Assembly: GCF_900156025.1 (NCBI RefSeq) | Contig: NZ_FTMO01000002.1 | Location: 248,001 to 312,000 of the forward strand | DNA from: Allobosea sp. TND4EK4 | GTDB taxonomy: Bacteria > Pseudomonadota > Alphaproteobacteria > Rhizobiales > Beijerinckiaceae | Length of the DNA: 64,000 nucleotides | Direction: 5' to 3' | Shown here: positions 50,330 through 58,112 of the stretch, one piece after another | How the letters are laid out: each line of letters begins with the position of its first letter | Numbering within the stretch: the stretch's first letter is position 1 | The notes under the pieces: model-generated | What the model was told of the DNA's origin: nothing | The model's database searches: none | The model's input: only the letters and a program-made list of their open reading frames with translations | Made by a program: the position numbers and the translations under genes

Positions 50330-51283
50330 ATGCTTCGCCATCTGCTCCAGCGCGGCCTCGATCTCGTCATCGTGCTGTTCGGGATTTCCGCGATCGTCTT
50401 CCTGATGATCCGGCTGATCCCGGGCGATGCGGTCGCGATCATGCTCGGCGCCAACACCGAAGTGACGCCGGAGCGGCTCGCCGCGATGCGCGCCGAACTC
50501 GGCTTGGACAAGCCGCTGATCGAGCAATACCTGTCATGGGTCGGCCGCGCGCTGCACGGTGATTTCGGCACCTCGATCTGGACCGGCCGCCCCGTCATCC
50601 AGGAAATCGCGGCGCAGATCTGGCCGACGCTGGAACTGACCTTTCTCGCCCTTCTGTTCGGCGCGGTGCTGGCTGTGCCGCTCGGCTGCCTGATGGCGCA
50701 ATGGCGCGGCGGCAAGGCCGACCTCGTGCTGCGGCTCGGTGCCATCGCGGGGCTGACCATCCCCTCGTTCTGGCTCGGCATCGTCATGCTGATCGCCGTC
50801 GCCGCCTGGCTGCCGGGCTTCGCCTCGCTGGGCTATGTGCCGTTTTCGGAAGACCCGCTCGGCAATCTCCAGCGCATGCTTCTGCCGGCGGTCGCGCTGG
50901 CCTTGCCGATCCTCGCCAACCTCTCGCGCCTCGTCCGCTCGGCGATGCTGGATGCGCTCGGGCAGGACTATGTCCGCACCGCCCGCGCCAAGGGGCTGGC
51001 CGAGAACGCGGTGCTCTACCGCCATGCCCTGCGCAACGCATTGATCCCCTTCGTCACCAGTGTCGGCATCATGGCGGGCTATCTCTTGGGCGGCGCCATC
51101 GTGGTCGAGCAGGTCTTCTCGATCCCCGGCCTCGGGCGCCTCATCCTTGGGGCCATCGCCGAGCGCAACTACCCGCTGGTGCAGGCGACGATCCTCGTCG
51201 TCACCGTCGGTTTCGTCGCGGTCAACGCGCTGGTCGATCTCGCCTATGCGCTGATCGACCCGCGGCTGAGGACGGCGTCGTGA
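50330..51283 (+). CDS. ABC transporter permease, DppB type
   Basis: A 317-residue inner-membrane permease with six predicted helices. N-terminal DppB pattern VIVLFGISAIVFLMIRLIPG, and the cytoplasmic EAA loop ALGQDYVRTARAKGLAENAV (about 207-226) that docks the ATPase, ending IPGLGRLILGAIAERNYP. It pairs with the DppC-like permease, whose GTG overlaps its stop. No ATPase gene follows in the operon. Confidence 0.92.
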   Translation: MLRHLLQRGLDLVIVLFGISAIVFLMIRLIPGDAVAIMLGANTEVTPERLAAMRAELGLDKPLIEQYLSWVGRALHGDFGTSIWTGRPVIQEIAAQIWPTLELTFLALLFGAVLAVPLGCLMAQWRGGKADLVLRLGAIAGLTIPSFWLGIVMLIAVAAWLPGFASLGYVPFSEDPLGNLQRMLLPAVALALPILANLSRLVRSAMLDALGQDYVRTARAKGLAENAVLYRHALRNALIPFVTSVGIMAGYLLGGAIVVEQVFSIPGLGRLILGAIAERNYPLVQATILVVTVGFVAVNALVDLAYALIDPRLRTAS

Positions 51284-52098
51284 GCCAGAGCCGCCGCATC
51301 GCGCTGGTCGCAGGTATCTTCGTGGCCTTGCAGATCGCGCTCGCCGTCAGTGCGCCGCTGATCGCGCCCTATGATCCGCTGGCCCAGGACATCGTCGCCC
51401 GCCTCAAAGGCCCCAGCCTCGCCCACTGGCTCGGCACCGACCATCTCGGCCGCGACATCCTCTCGCGCATCCTCTACGGCTACCGCACGGCGCTGATCGC
51501 CTGCGGCATCGCGGTGGGTCTCGCCCTCGTGATCGGCGGCGGGTTCGGCCTGCTCGCGGCCTTCTATCGCGGCTGGTGCGAGCGCATCGTCATGCGCGCG
51601 ATGGACATCCTCTTCGCCTTCCCGGTGATGCTGCTGGCGATCGGCATCATCGCCATGCTCGGCCCGCGGACGGAGAGCGCCGCCATCGCCATCGCCGTGG
51701 TCTATGTGCCGATCTTCGCCCGCCTGCTGCGCGGCCCCGCGCTGGTGCTGATGGAGAGCGATTTCGTGGCCGGCGCGCGCTCGATCGGCGCTGGCGACCT
51801 GCGGATCATGCTGCGCCATATCCTGCCGAACCTCGCCTCCGTCATCCTGGTCCAGACCTCGCTGCTGCTTTCGGCCGCGATCCTGGTCGAGGCCTCGCTC
51901 TCCTTTCTCGGACTCGGCACCCAGCCGCCGACTCCTTCGCTCGGGCTGATGCTGGCCGAGGGTCGCAACTTCGTGCTGCTCTCCCCCTGGAACGCGATCT
52001 TCGCCGGCCTCGGCATCCTGCTGCTCTCGCTCGGCTTCAACCTGCTTGGCGACGCGCTGCGCGACGAGCTCGACCCGCGCCTGCGGGACCGGACATGA
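51280..52098 (+). CDS. ABC transporter permease, DppC type
   Basis: A 272-residue permease. It has the DppC signatures GTDHLGRDILSRILYGYRTA (about 52-71), EAA loop LMESDFVAGARSIGAGDLRI and LPNLASVILVQTSLLLSAAI, with LSFLGLGTQPPTPSLG near the end. GTG start at 51280 overlaps the previous stop (GTGA). The stop overlaps the GNAT start (ATGA). Translation along the operon is therefore probably coupled. Confidence 0.92.
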   Translation: MSQSRRIALVAGIFVALQIALAVSAPLIAPYDPLAQDIVARLKGPSLAHWLGTDHLGRDILSRILYGYRTALIACGIAVGLALVIGGGFGLLAAFYRGWCERIVMRAMDILFAFPVMLLAIGIIAMLGPRTESAAIAIAVVYVPIFARLLRGPALVLMESDFVAGARSIGAGDLRIMLRHILPNLASVILVQTSLLLSAAILVEASLSFLGLGTQPPTPSLGLMLAEGRNFVLLSPWNAIFAGLGILLLSLGFNLLGDALRDELDPRLRDRT

Positions 52099-52574
52099 TC
52101 CGGCGGGCCCGCGCCGAAGACATCCCCGCCGCCGCGGCGTTGATGGCCAAGGCCTATGCCGTGCATTTCCGCCCGATCATCGGCGAGGCGGCGCTGGGTT
52201 TCGACCAGGCCCATTTCGAGGCCCGCTTCGCCCGCGATCTGGCGGATCTGACCGTCTTCGACGACGGCGGCATCGAAGGCCTGCTCCTCCTCGCCGGGGG
52301 CCACATCGCCATGCTCTTCGCCGCGACGCCCGGCGGCGGCCATGGCACCGCCCTTCTCGCTCATGCCGAGGCGCAAGGCGCGCGCTCGCTCGAAGTCTTC
52401 GGCACCAATGACCGCGCGCGGCGCTTCTATGAGCGGGCTGGCTGGCGGGTGGCGAGTGAGTATCAGCGTGAATTCGCCGGAGCGGAGCACCGCTTTCTGC
52501 GCTACGAGAAACACTCATCCAGCAAGCGTGGGGAATCCCTCTCCTGCAAGGAGAGGGATGGGGGTGAGGTGTAG
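52095..52574 (+). CDS. GNAT family N-acetyltransferase
   Basis: A 159-residue single GNAT domain: MIRRARAEDIPAAAALMAKA, the acetyl-CoA loop region AATPGGGHGTALLAHAEAQG (about 75-95), and EVFGTNDRARRFYERAGWRV near residue 100-120. It overlaps the DppC gene by ATGA, so it belongs to the transport operon. Acceptor unknown; an amino sugar such as de-acetylated muramic acid or glucosamine would suit the context but is a guess. The last about 15 residues (from SKRGESLSCKERDGGEV) and the stop come from a palindromic repeat inserted at or after the gene end. Confidence 0.87.
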   Translation: MIRRARAEDIPAAAALMAKAYAVHFRPIIGEAALGFDQAHFEARFARDLADLTVFDDGGIEGLLLLAGGHIAMLFAATPGGGHGTALLAHAEAQGARSLEVFGTNDRARRFYERAGWRVASEYQREFAGAEHRFLRYEKHSSSKRGESLSCKERDGGEV

Positions 52575-52681
52575 GCCGATGACCCAGTTTGCCTTGCCTT
52601 CGCCGCGGTCAGTCAGGTGGGGCTTCGCCTCAAACGGGCCTGCCCCTCGCCCTGCCCTCTCCCTCCGGGAGAGGGTTCCCC
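52530..52681. repeat. 150-bp palindromic element, copy 2
   Basis: Begins GGGGAATCCCTCTCCTGCAA and ends CTCTCCCTCCGGGAGAGGGT followed by TCCCC, the same inverted ends as the element at 41590-41746, with the shared GGGGTGAGGTGTAGGCC-like and CTGCCCCTCGCCCTGCC parts inside. It overlaps the 3' end of the GNAT gene and separates it from murA. Confidence 0.8.
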
Positions 52682-52718
52682 CCGCCTAGACTGCCCGCCT
52701 TGGAGAGGCTCGTCTCTG

Positions 52719-53978
52719 ATGGAAAAGCTCCTGATCCGCGGCGGCAATCGCCTGTCCGGAACCGTCGACATCCGCGGCGCCAAGAATGCCGCCCTGCCCG
52801 CCTTCGCCGCCTCCCTGCTCTCCGACAAGCCGTTGACCCTGCGCAACCTGCCGGACGTGGTCGATGTCCGCACCATGCAGGCGCTGATGGAAGGCTATGG
52901 CGTCGTGGTCTCGGGCCGCTCGACCGACACGCTGACCTTCGATGCAGCCGGCGCCGCGCCGCGCGAGGCGAGCTACGACATCGTCCGCAAGATGCGCGCG
53001 ACCATTCTGGTGCTCGGCCCGCTGGTCGCCCGGTTCGGCCGGGCGCGTGTCTCGCTGCCCGGCGGCTGCGCCATCGGTGCGCGACCGGTGGATCTGCACA
53101 TCAAGGCGCTGGAAGCGCTCGGCGCCACGATCACGGTCACGGGCGGCTATATCGAGGCCGCCGCGCCGAATGGCCTCACCGGCGCGCGGATCGTCTTCCC
53201 CTTCTCCTCGGTCGGCGCGACCGAGACCGCGCTGCTGGCGGCAAGCCTCGCCCGCGGCGAGACCGAAATCGTCAACGCCGCCAAGGAGCCGGAGGTCGCC
53301 GATCTCGCGCAATGCCTGCGCGCCATGGGCGTGACGATCGAGGGCCTCGGCACGCATCGCCTGCTTGTCCAGGGCACGAGCACGCTGCGAACCGCGAGCC
53401 ACGAGATCGTCGCCGACCGCATCGAGGCCGGCACCTATGCCGTCGCAGCCGCCATCACCGGCGGCGAGCTCGAGCTGGTCGGAGCGAGGCTGGAGCATCT
53501 GGCTGCTGTCGGCGAGGCGCTCGAGGCGGCGGGCGTCCGGCTCTGGCCGAGCGACCGGGGCCTGATGGTGACGCGGCCGGGCGCGCTCAGCGGCATCGAC
53601 GTGATGACCCAGGCCTATCCCGGCTTCTCGACCGATCTGCAGGCGCAGTTCATGGCGCTGATGTGCGTGGCGGAGGGCACATCGCTGATCCGCGAGACGG
53701 TGTTCGAGAACCGCTTCATGCATGTGCCCGAGCTTGTCCGGCTCGGCGCCGACATCACCCTGAAGGGCACCAGCGCCACGGTGCGCGGCGTCGGCCGCCT
53801 GAAGGCGGCGCCGGTGATGGCGACCGACCTGCGCGCCTCCGTCAGCCTCGTGCTCGCAGGCCTCGTCGCCGAGGGCGAGACGATTGTCAGCCGCATCTAC
53901 CATCTCGATCGCGGCTATGAGGCGCTCGACCGCAAGCTGAAGCGCTGCGGCGCCGATATCGAGCGGGTGCCCGCATGA
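52719..53978 (+). CDS. murA: UDP-N-acetylglucosamine 1-carboxyvinyltransferase
   Basis: A 419-residue EPSP-synthase-fold enzyme that transfers enolpyruvate from PEP to UDP-GlcNAc, the first committed step of peptidoglycan synthesis. The N-terminal Lys-Asn pair is in IRGAKNAALPAF (about 22). The PEP-reactive cysteine of the fosfomycin loop is in SLPGGCAIGARPVDLH (about 117), and the C-terminal FMHVPELVRLGADI is typical. Start at 52719 with GGAGAGG upstream. It is separated from the GNAT by a palindromic repeat and overlaps the kinase gene by ATGA. Its position in a recycling island is unusual; it may be a second copy. Confidence 0.95.
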   Translation: MEKLLIRGGNRLSGTVDIRGAKNAALPAFAASLLSDKPLTLRNLPDVVDVRTMQALMEGYGVVVSGRSTDTLTFDAAGAAPREASYDIVRKMRATILVLGPLVARFGRARVSLPGGCAIGARPVDLHIKALEALGATITVTGGYIEAAAPNGLTGARIVFPFSSVGATETALLAASLARGETEIVNAAKEPEVADLAQCLRAMGVTIEGLGTHRLLVQGTSTLRTASHEIVADRIEAGTYAVAAAITGGELELVGARLEHLAAVGEALEAAGVRLWPSDRGLMVTRPGALSGIDVMTQAYPGFSTDLQAQFMALMCVAEGTSLIRETVFENRFMHVPELVRLGADITLKGTSATVRGVGRLKAAPVMATDLRASVSLVLAGLVAEGETIVSRIYHLDRGYEALDRKLKRCGADIERVPA

Positions 53979-54844
53979 GCGCCGTGCCGCTTTATCTCGG
54001 AGTCGATGGCGGCGGCACCGGCTGTCGCTGCCGGCTGGAGACGGCCGAAGGCGAGGTGCTGGGCTCCGGCATCGCCGGCCCCGCCTCGCTGCGGCTGGGG
54101 CAGGAAATCTCGCTCGCAGCGGTGTTGCAGGCGACACGCGGCGCACTGGCGGAAGCCGGCTTGAGCGAGACCGATCTGAACCGCATCCATGCCGGCATCT
54201 GCCTCGCCGGGATTGGCCGCAAGGGCGCGCGGGAAGGGCTTGCGGCCTGGCAAAGCCCCTTCGCCCAGGCCATCTTCGAGAGCGACGGGCTCGGCGCCTG
54301 CCTCGGTGCCCATGCCGGCGAGGATGGCGGCATCGTCATCGTCGGCACCGGCTCGATCGGGCTCGCCCGGATCGCCGGCGCGGAGCTGCGCATCGGCGGC
54401 TACGGCTTTCCGATCGGCGACGAGGGCAGCGGTGCCGATCTCGGCCTCGCGGCGATCCGGGTCGCGCTGCGCGCCCATGACGGGCGCGAGCCCGCCACCC
54501 GCTTCACCCGCGACGTGCTCGCCCGCTTCGAGGGCGATCCCTTCGAGGTCGTGGCCTGGATGGACAAGGCCCACGCCACCGACTACGCGACGCTCGCCCC
54601 ACTGGTGCTGCGTCACGCCGATCTCGGCGACGCCCACGCCCGCTCCATCATGCAGAACGCGGCGGCCATGATCGATGCGATGGTGCGCACCTTGTTCGAC
54701 CGCGACGTGCCCCGCGTCAGCCTGATCGGCGGCCTGTCTTCCGCCATGGAAGCCTGGCTCGCCCCCGATGTCCGCCGCAGGCTCTCCCCCGTTCAGGGCG
54801 ACGCGATTGCGGGCGCCCTCTCTCTGGTGCGCGGCCGCCGGTAA
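53975..54844 (+). CDS. BadF/BadG-type ATPase, probable amino-sugar (GlcNAc/MurNAc) kinase
   Basis: A 289-residue ASKHA-fold protein: phosphate 1 loop YLGVDGGGTGCRCRLE (about 7-22), connect region VGTGSIGLARI with preceding DGGIVIV, GFPIGDEGSGADLGL (about 141-155) and the adenosine segment VSLIGGLSSAMEAW. This is the pattern of N-acetylglucosamine kinases of the BadF family (NagK/MurK-like). It overlaps murA by ATGA (53975-53978) and ends the operon, 4 bp from the convergent LysR gene. It would feed NagA with GlcNAc-6-P or MurQ with MurNAc-6-P. Confidence 0.9.
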   Translation: MSAVPLYLGVDGGGTGCRCRLETAEGEVLGSGIAGPASLRLGQEISLAAVLQATRGALAEAGLSETDLNRIHAGICLAGIGRKGAREGLAAWQSPFAQAIFESDGLGACLGAHAGEDGGIVIVGTGSIGLARIAGAELRIGGYGFPIGDEGSGADLGLAAIRVALRAHDGREPATRFTRDVLARFEGDPFEVVAWMDKAHATDYATLAPLVLRHADLGDAHARSIMQNAAAMIDAMVRTLFDRDVPRVSLIGGLSSAMEAWLAPDVRRRLSPVQGDAIAGALSLVRGRR

Positions 54845-54847
54845 GCT

Positions 54848-55753
54848 TCAGCGCAGCCGCGCGGCGAGAAAGTCCACGAAGGCGCGGACGCGCGCCGGGA
54901 TGCTCGCGCCACCGACGAAGACGGCGTGGATCATTTCGACATCGCCGGGATTGAACGCCTCCAGGATCGGAACGAGCCGCCCGTCCGCGATCTCCTGCGC
55001 GACGCTGAAGGCGCCGACGCGGGCGATGCCGACCCCGATCGCCGCGAGCTGCCCCAGAGTCTCGCCATTATTCGCCTCGATCGTGCCCTTCACGCTCAGG
55101 GCGAAGTCGCGGCCATTGCGCACGAAGGGCCAGACGGGCTCGACCCGCCGGAAGTTGAAGTTCAGGCAGTTATGGCCGTGCAGGTCCTCCGGCATCTGCG
55201 GCATGCCGAAGCGGGCGAGATAATCGGGCGAGGCGACGATGACCCGCCGTGTTTCGCCCAGCTTGCGGGCGGTGAGCGTACTGTCGGCAAGCGGCCCGAA
55301 GCGCACTGCCACATCGGCCTGTCCGGCGGCGACATCGATCACCGCATCGGTCAGCGCGATGTCGACGAGGATATGCGGGTAGAGCGCCGCGAATTCGCCG
55401 AGCAGCGGCACGACGCAGAGCCGACCATGGGAATGCGCCGCGCTGACACGCAGGCGCCCGCGAGGCGTTCCCTGATCGGCGATCTGCTGCTCGGCATCGT
55501 CGAGATCGGCGAGGATGCGCCGCGCCGCCTGCAGATAGCTTTGCCCTTCGGCGGTCAGGGTCAGCGCCCGGGTCGAACGCAGCAGAAGCCGCACGCCGAG
55601 CCGAGACTCGATGCGGTCGACGGTGCGGCTGACGGCCGAGGGGCTGAGCCCAAGCTGCCGCGCCGCGCCCGAAAAGCTACCCTGCTCGACGACCGCGGCG
55701 AACATCGCCAGCGCATGGGCCCTGTCGGAGCTGGGCTGCATCTTTGCGTTCAT
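54848..55753 (-). CDS. LysR-family transcriptional regulator
   Basis: A 301-residue LTTR. The N-terminal helix-turn-helix (about 13-72) has FAAVVEQGSFSGAARQLGLS and PSAVSRTVDRIESRLGVRLL. The effector domain is at about 95-300. It is divergent from an aldo/keto reductase gene with 87 bp between, which is the usual layout for a regulator and its target. The open frame runs far upstream of 55753 but only the part from MNAKMQPSSDRAHAL is family-like. Effector unknown. Confidence 0.93.
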   Translation of the reverse strand: MNAKMQPSSDRAHALAMFAAVVEQGSFSGAARQLGLSPSAVSRTVDRIESRLGVRLLLRSTRALTLTAEGQSYLQAARRILADLDDAEQQIADQGTPRGRLRVSAAHSHGRLCVVPLLGEFAALYPHILVDIALTDAVIDVAAGQADVAVRFGPLADSTLTARKLGETRRVIVASPDYLARFGMPQMPEDLHGHNCLNFNFRRVEPVWPFVRNGRDFALSVKGTIEANNGETLGQLAAIGVGIARVGAFSVAQEIADGRLVPILEAFNPGDVEMIHAVFVGGASIPARVRAFVDFLAARLR

Positions 55754-55840
55754 CGCAAATATCCTAGGCTGAATCAGCCCATAACCACCGGCTGACCCGG
55801 TGTCTATCTGTGCCTCACCCTCGCAAAGGAAGAGTGAGCC

Positions 55841-56875
55841 ATGGACTATCGTCAACTGGGATCGTCGGGGCTGCGCGTGCCGGCCCTGAGCTTCGGCACC
55901 GGCACCTTCGGCGGCGAGGGGCCGCTGTTCAGCGCCTGGGGCCAGAGCGATGCGCGCGAGGCGCGCCGCCTGATCGACATCTGCCTCGAGGCCGGCGTGA
56001 CGCTGTTCGACACCGCGGATGTCTACTCGAACGGCGCCTCCGAAGAAATTCTCGGCGAGGCTCTGCGCGGGCGCCGCGGCGACGTGCTGATCTCGACCAA
56101 AACCGGCCTGCCCATGGGCGACGGCCCGCAGGATTGGGGCGTGTCGCGCGCGCGGCTCATCCGCGCGGTCGAGGCCGCGCTGAAGCGCCTCGGCACCGAT
56201 CATCTCGACCTGCTGCAGCTCCACGCCTTCGATGCCTCGACCCCGGTCGAGGAGCTGATGGGCACGCTCGACGGGCTGATCGCACAGGGCAAGCTGCGTT
56301 ATGCCGGAGTCTCCAATTACCCCGGCTGGCAGTTGATGAAGGCGCAGGCCGTGGCGGACCGCCATGGCTGGCCGCGCTTCGTCGCCCATCAGGTCTACTA
56401 CTCGTTGATCGGGCGCGCTTATGAGGACGAGCTGATGCCGCTGGGGCTCGACCAGGGCATCGGCGCGCTGGTCTGGAGCCCGCTCGGCTGGGGCCGCCTG
56501 ACCGGCAGGATCGGGCGCGACAGGCCGATCCCGGCCGGCAGCCGCCTGCACGAAACCGAACAATTCGCACCGCCCGTCGAGACCCAGCATCTCTACCGCG
56601 TCATCGACGCGATCGAGATTGTCGCCGCCGAGACCGGTCGCACCGTGCCGCAGATCGCGCTCAACTGGCTGCTGCGGCGCCCCACCGTATCCTCCGTGAT
56701 CATCGGCGCGCGCAACGAGGAACAGCTGCGCCAGAATCTCGAAGCGGTCGGCTGGTCGCTGACGCCCGAGCAGGTCGCGGCGCTCGATGCGGCGAGCGAG
56801 GTGCTCCCGCCCTATCCCCACACCCCCTATCGGCAGCAGGAGGGCTTTGCCCGCCTCGCCCCGCGCGCCGTCTGA
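55841..56875 (+). CDS. Aldo/keto reductase
   Basis: A 344-residue NADPH-dependent reductase. Catalytic residues: Asp and Tyr in TLFDTADVYSNGASEEILG (about 51-56), Lys in VLISTKTGLP (about 88) and His in DLLQLHAFDAS (about 127). The C-terminal cofactor site has VSSVIIGARNEEQLRQNL. It is divergent from the LysR gene and followed by an MFS transporter at 9 bp, suggesting a LysR-controlled reductase-efflux pair. Substrate unknown. Confidence 0.94.
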   Translation: MDYRQLGSSGLRVPALSFGTGTFGGEGPLFSAWGQSDAREARRLIDICLEAGVTLFDTADVYSNGASEEILGEALRGRRGDVLISTKTGLPMGDGPQDWGVSRARLIRAVEAALKRLGTDHLDLLQLHAFDASTPVEELMGTLDGLIAQGKLRYAGVSNYPGWQLMKAQAVADRHGWPRFVAHQVYYSLIGRAYEDELMPLGLDQGIGALVWSPLGWGRLTGRIGRDRPIPAGSRLHETEQFAPPVETQHLYRVIDAIEIVAAETGRTVPQIALNWLLRRPTVSSVIIGARNEEQLRQNLEAVGWSLTPEQVAALDAASEVLPPYPHTPYRQQEGFARLAPRAV

Positions 56876-56884
56876 GGCCTCGTG

Positions 56885-58069
56885 ATGAAACTCAATCCCG
56901 GATTGATCGCGCTGTCCGTCGGCGCCTTCGGCATCGGCGTCACCGAATTCGCGCCGATGGGGCTGCTGCCCATCATCGCCAACGACCTCGGAGTCTCGAT
57001 TCCCAGCGCGGGGCTGCTGATCAGCGCCTATGCGCTGGGCGTGATGATCGGCGCCCCGCTGATGACGCTGACGACCGGCCGCGTGCCGCGACGCAGGCTG
57101 CTGATCGCGCTCGCCGGCATCTTCACCGCCGGCAACCTGCTGGCGGCCGTGTCGGATGGCTACGGCATGCTGCTGGCGGCGCGCCTGCTCACCTCCTTCA
57201 ACCACGGCGCCTTCTTCGGAGTGGGCTCGATCGTGGCCGCAAGCCTCGTCCCGCCGCAGCGGCAGGCCGGGGCTGTCGCAGCCATGTTCATGGGCCTGAC
57301 CATCGCCAATGTCGTCGGCGTGCCGCTCGCCACCTGGGCCGGGGAGCATCTCGGCTGGCGCGCCTCCTTCTGGGGCATCTCGGCGCTCGGCGTGCTGACC
57401 ATGGTGGCGCTGCGGCTGACGCTGCCGCCGCTGCCGGCGCCGAAAGGGGCGAAGGTCATGGCGGAGCTGCGGGCCCTGACCCGCGGCGCCGTGCTCGGCG
57501 CGCTGGCCCTGACGGTGATCGCATCGAGCGCGATGTTCACCGTTTTCACCTATATCGCGCCGATCCTGCGGGATGCGACGAAAGCCTCCCCCGCCTTCGT
57601 CACGGCGATGCTGTTCACCTATGGCGTCGGCCTGACGCTGGGCAACTGGCTCGGAGGCCGCTTCGCCGACCGCTCGGTCGACCGGACGCTGGTTGTGACC
57701 CTGGCGTCGCTCACCGCCGTGCTCGTGGCCTTCGCGATGCTGATGGGGCAAGCCGCTGTGAGCGCCGTGCTGATCTTCCTCTGGGGGATCGCGAGCTTCG
57801 CCCTGGTCCCGCCGCTGCAGGTGCGGGTGATGTCGGCGGCCTCCGACGCGCCGAACCTGGCCTCGGCCGTCAATATCGGTGCGTTCAACCTCGGCAACGC
57901 CGCGGGCGCGGCGCTCGGCGGCGGGGTCATCGCCATGGGCTGGGGCTATCCGGCGGTGGCGCTGGCGGGAGCCGCGACCTCGGCGCTCGGCCTCCTCGCT
58001 GTCCTCATCGGGACCCGCCGGACCGAGCAGGCTCCGGCGGCGCAGCTCGGCGAAGCGGGCTGCCGATGA
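56885..58069 (+). CDS. MFS transporter (AraJ/YdhP-like drug:H+ antiporter type)
   Basis: A 394-residue permease with 12 predicted helices. The first helix has GAFGIGVTEFAPMGLLPIIA, typical of the DHA1 AraJ-like branch. A motif A-like loop MTLTTGRVPRRRLL and motif C-like AMFMGLTIANVVGVPLATW are visible. ATG at 56885 follows a GTG at 56882 and either could start. It lies 9 bp behind the aldo/keto reductase, convergent with the Cfa gene (43 bp). Substrate unknown. Confidence 0.92.
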   Translation: MKLNPGLIALSVGAFGIGVTEFAPMGLLPIIANDLGVSIPSAGLLISAYALGVMIGAPLMTLTTGRVPRRRLLIALAGIFTAGNLLAAVSDGYGMLLAARLLTSFNHGAFFGVGSIVAASLVPPQRQAGAVAAMFMGLTIANVVGVPLATWAGEHLGWRASFWGISALGVLTMVALRLTLPPLPAPKGAKVMAELRALTRGAVLGALALTVIASSAMFTVFTYIAPILRDATKASPAFVTAMLFTYGVGLTLGNWLGGRFADRSVDRTLVVTLASLTAVLVAFAMLMGQAAVSAVLIFLWGIASFALVPPLQVRVMSAASDAPNLASAVNIGAFNLGNAAGAALGGGVIAMGWGYPAVALAGAATSALGLLAVLIGTRRTEQAPAAQLGEAGCR

Positions 58070-58112
58070 ACCGCCTGGCGGGAGAGTGGGCTCCCGCCTC
58101 CAGCCCCATGGA

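Noticed and set aside
55754-57751. An upstream in-frame extension of the LysR gene of about 660 codons.
   Set aside because: It overlaps the divergent aldo/keto reductase and MFS genes, is His/Arg/Gly-rich and not family-like; the LysR domain starts at 55753.
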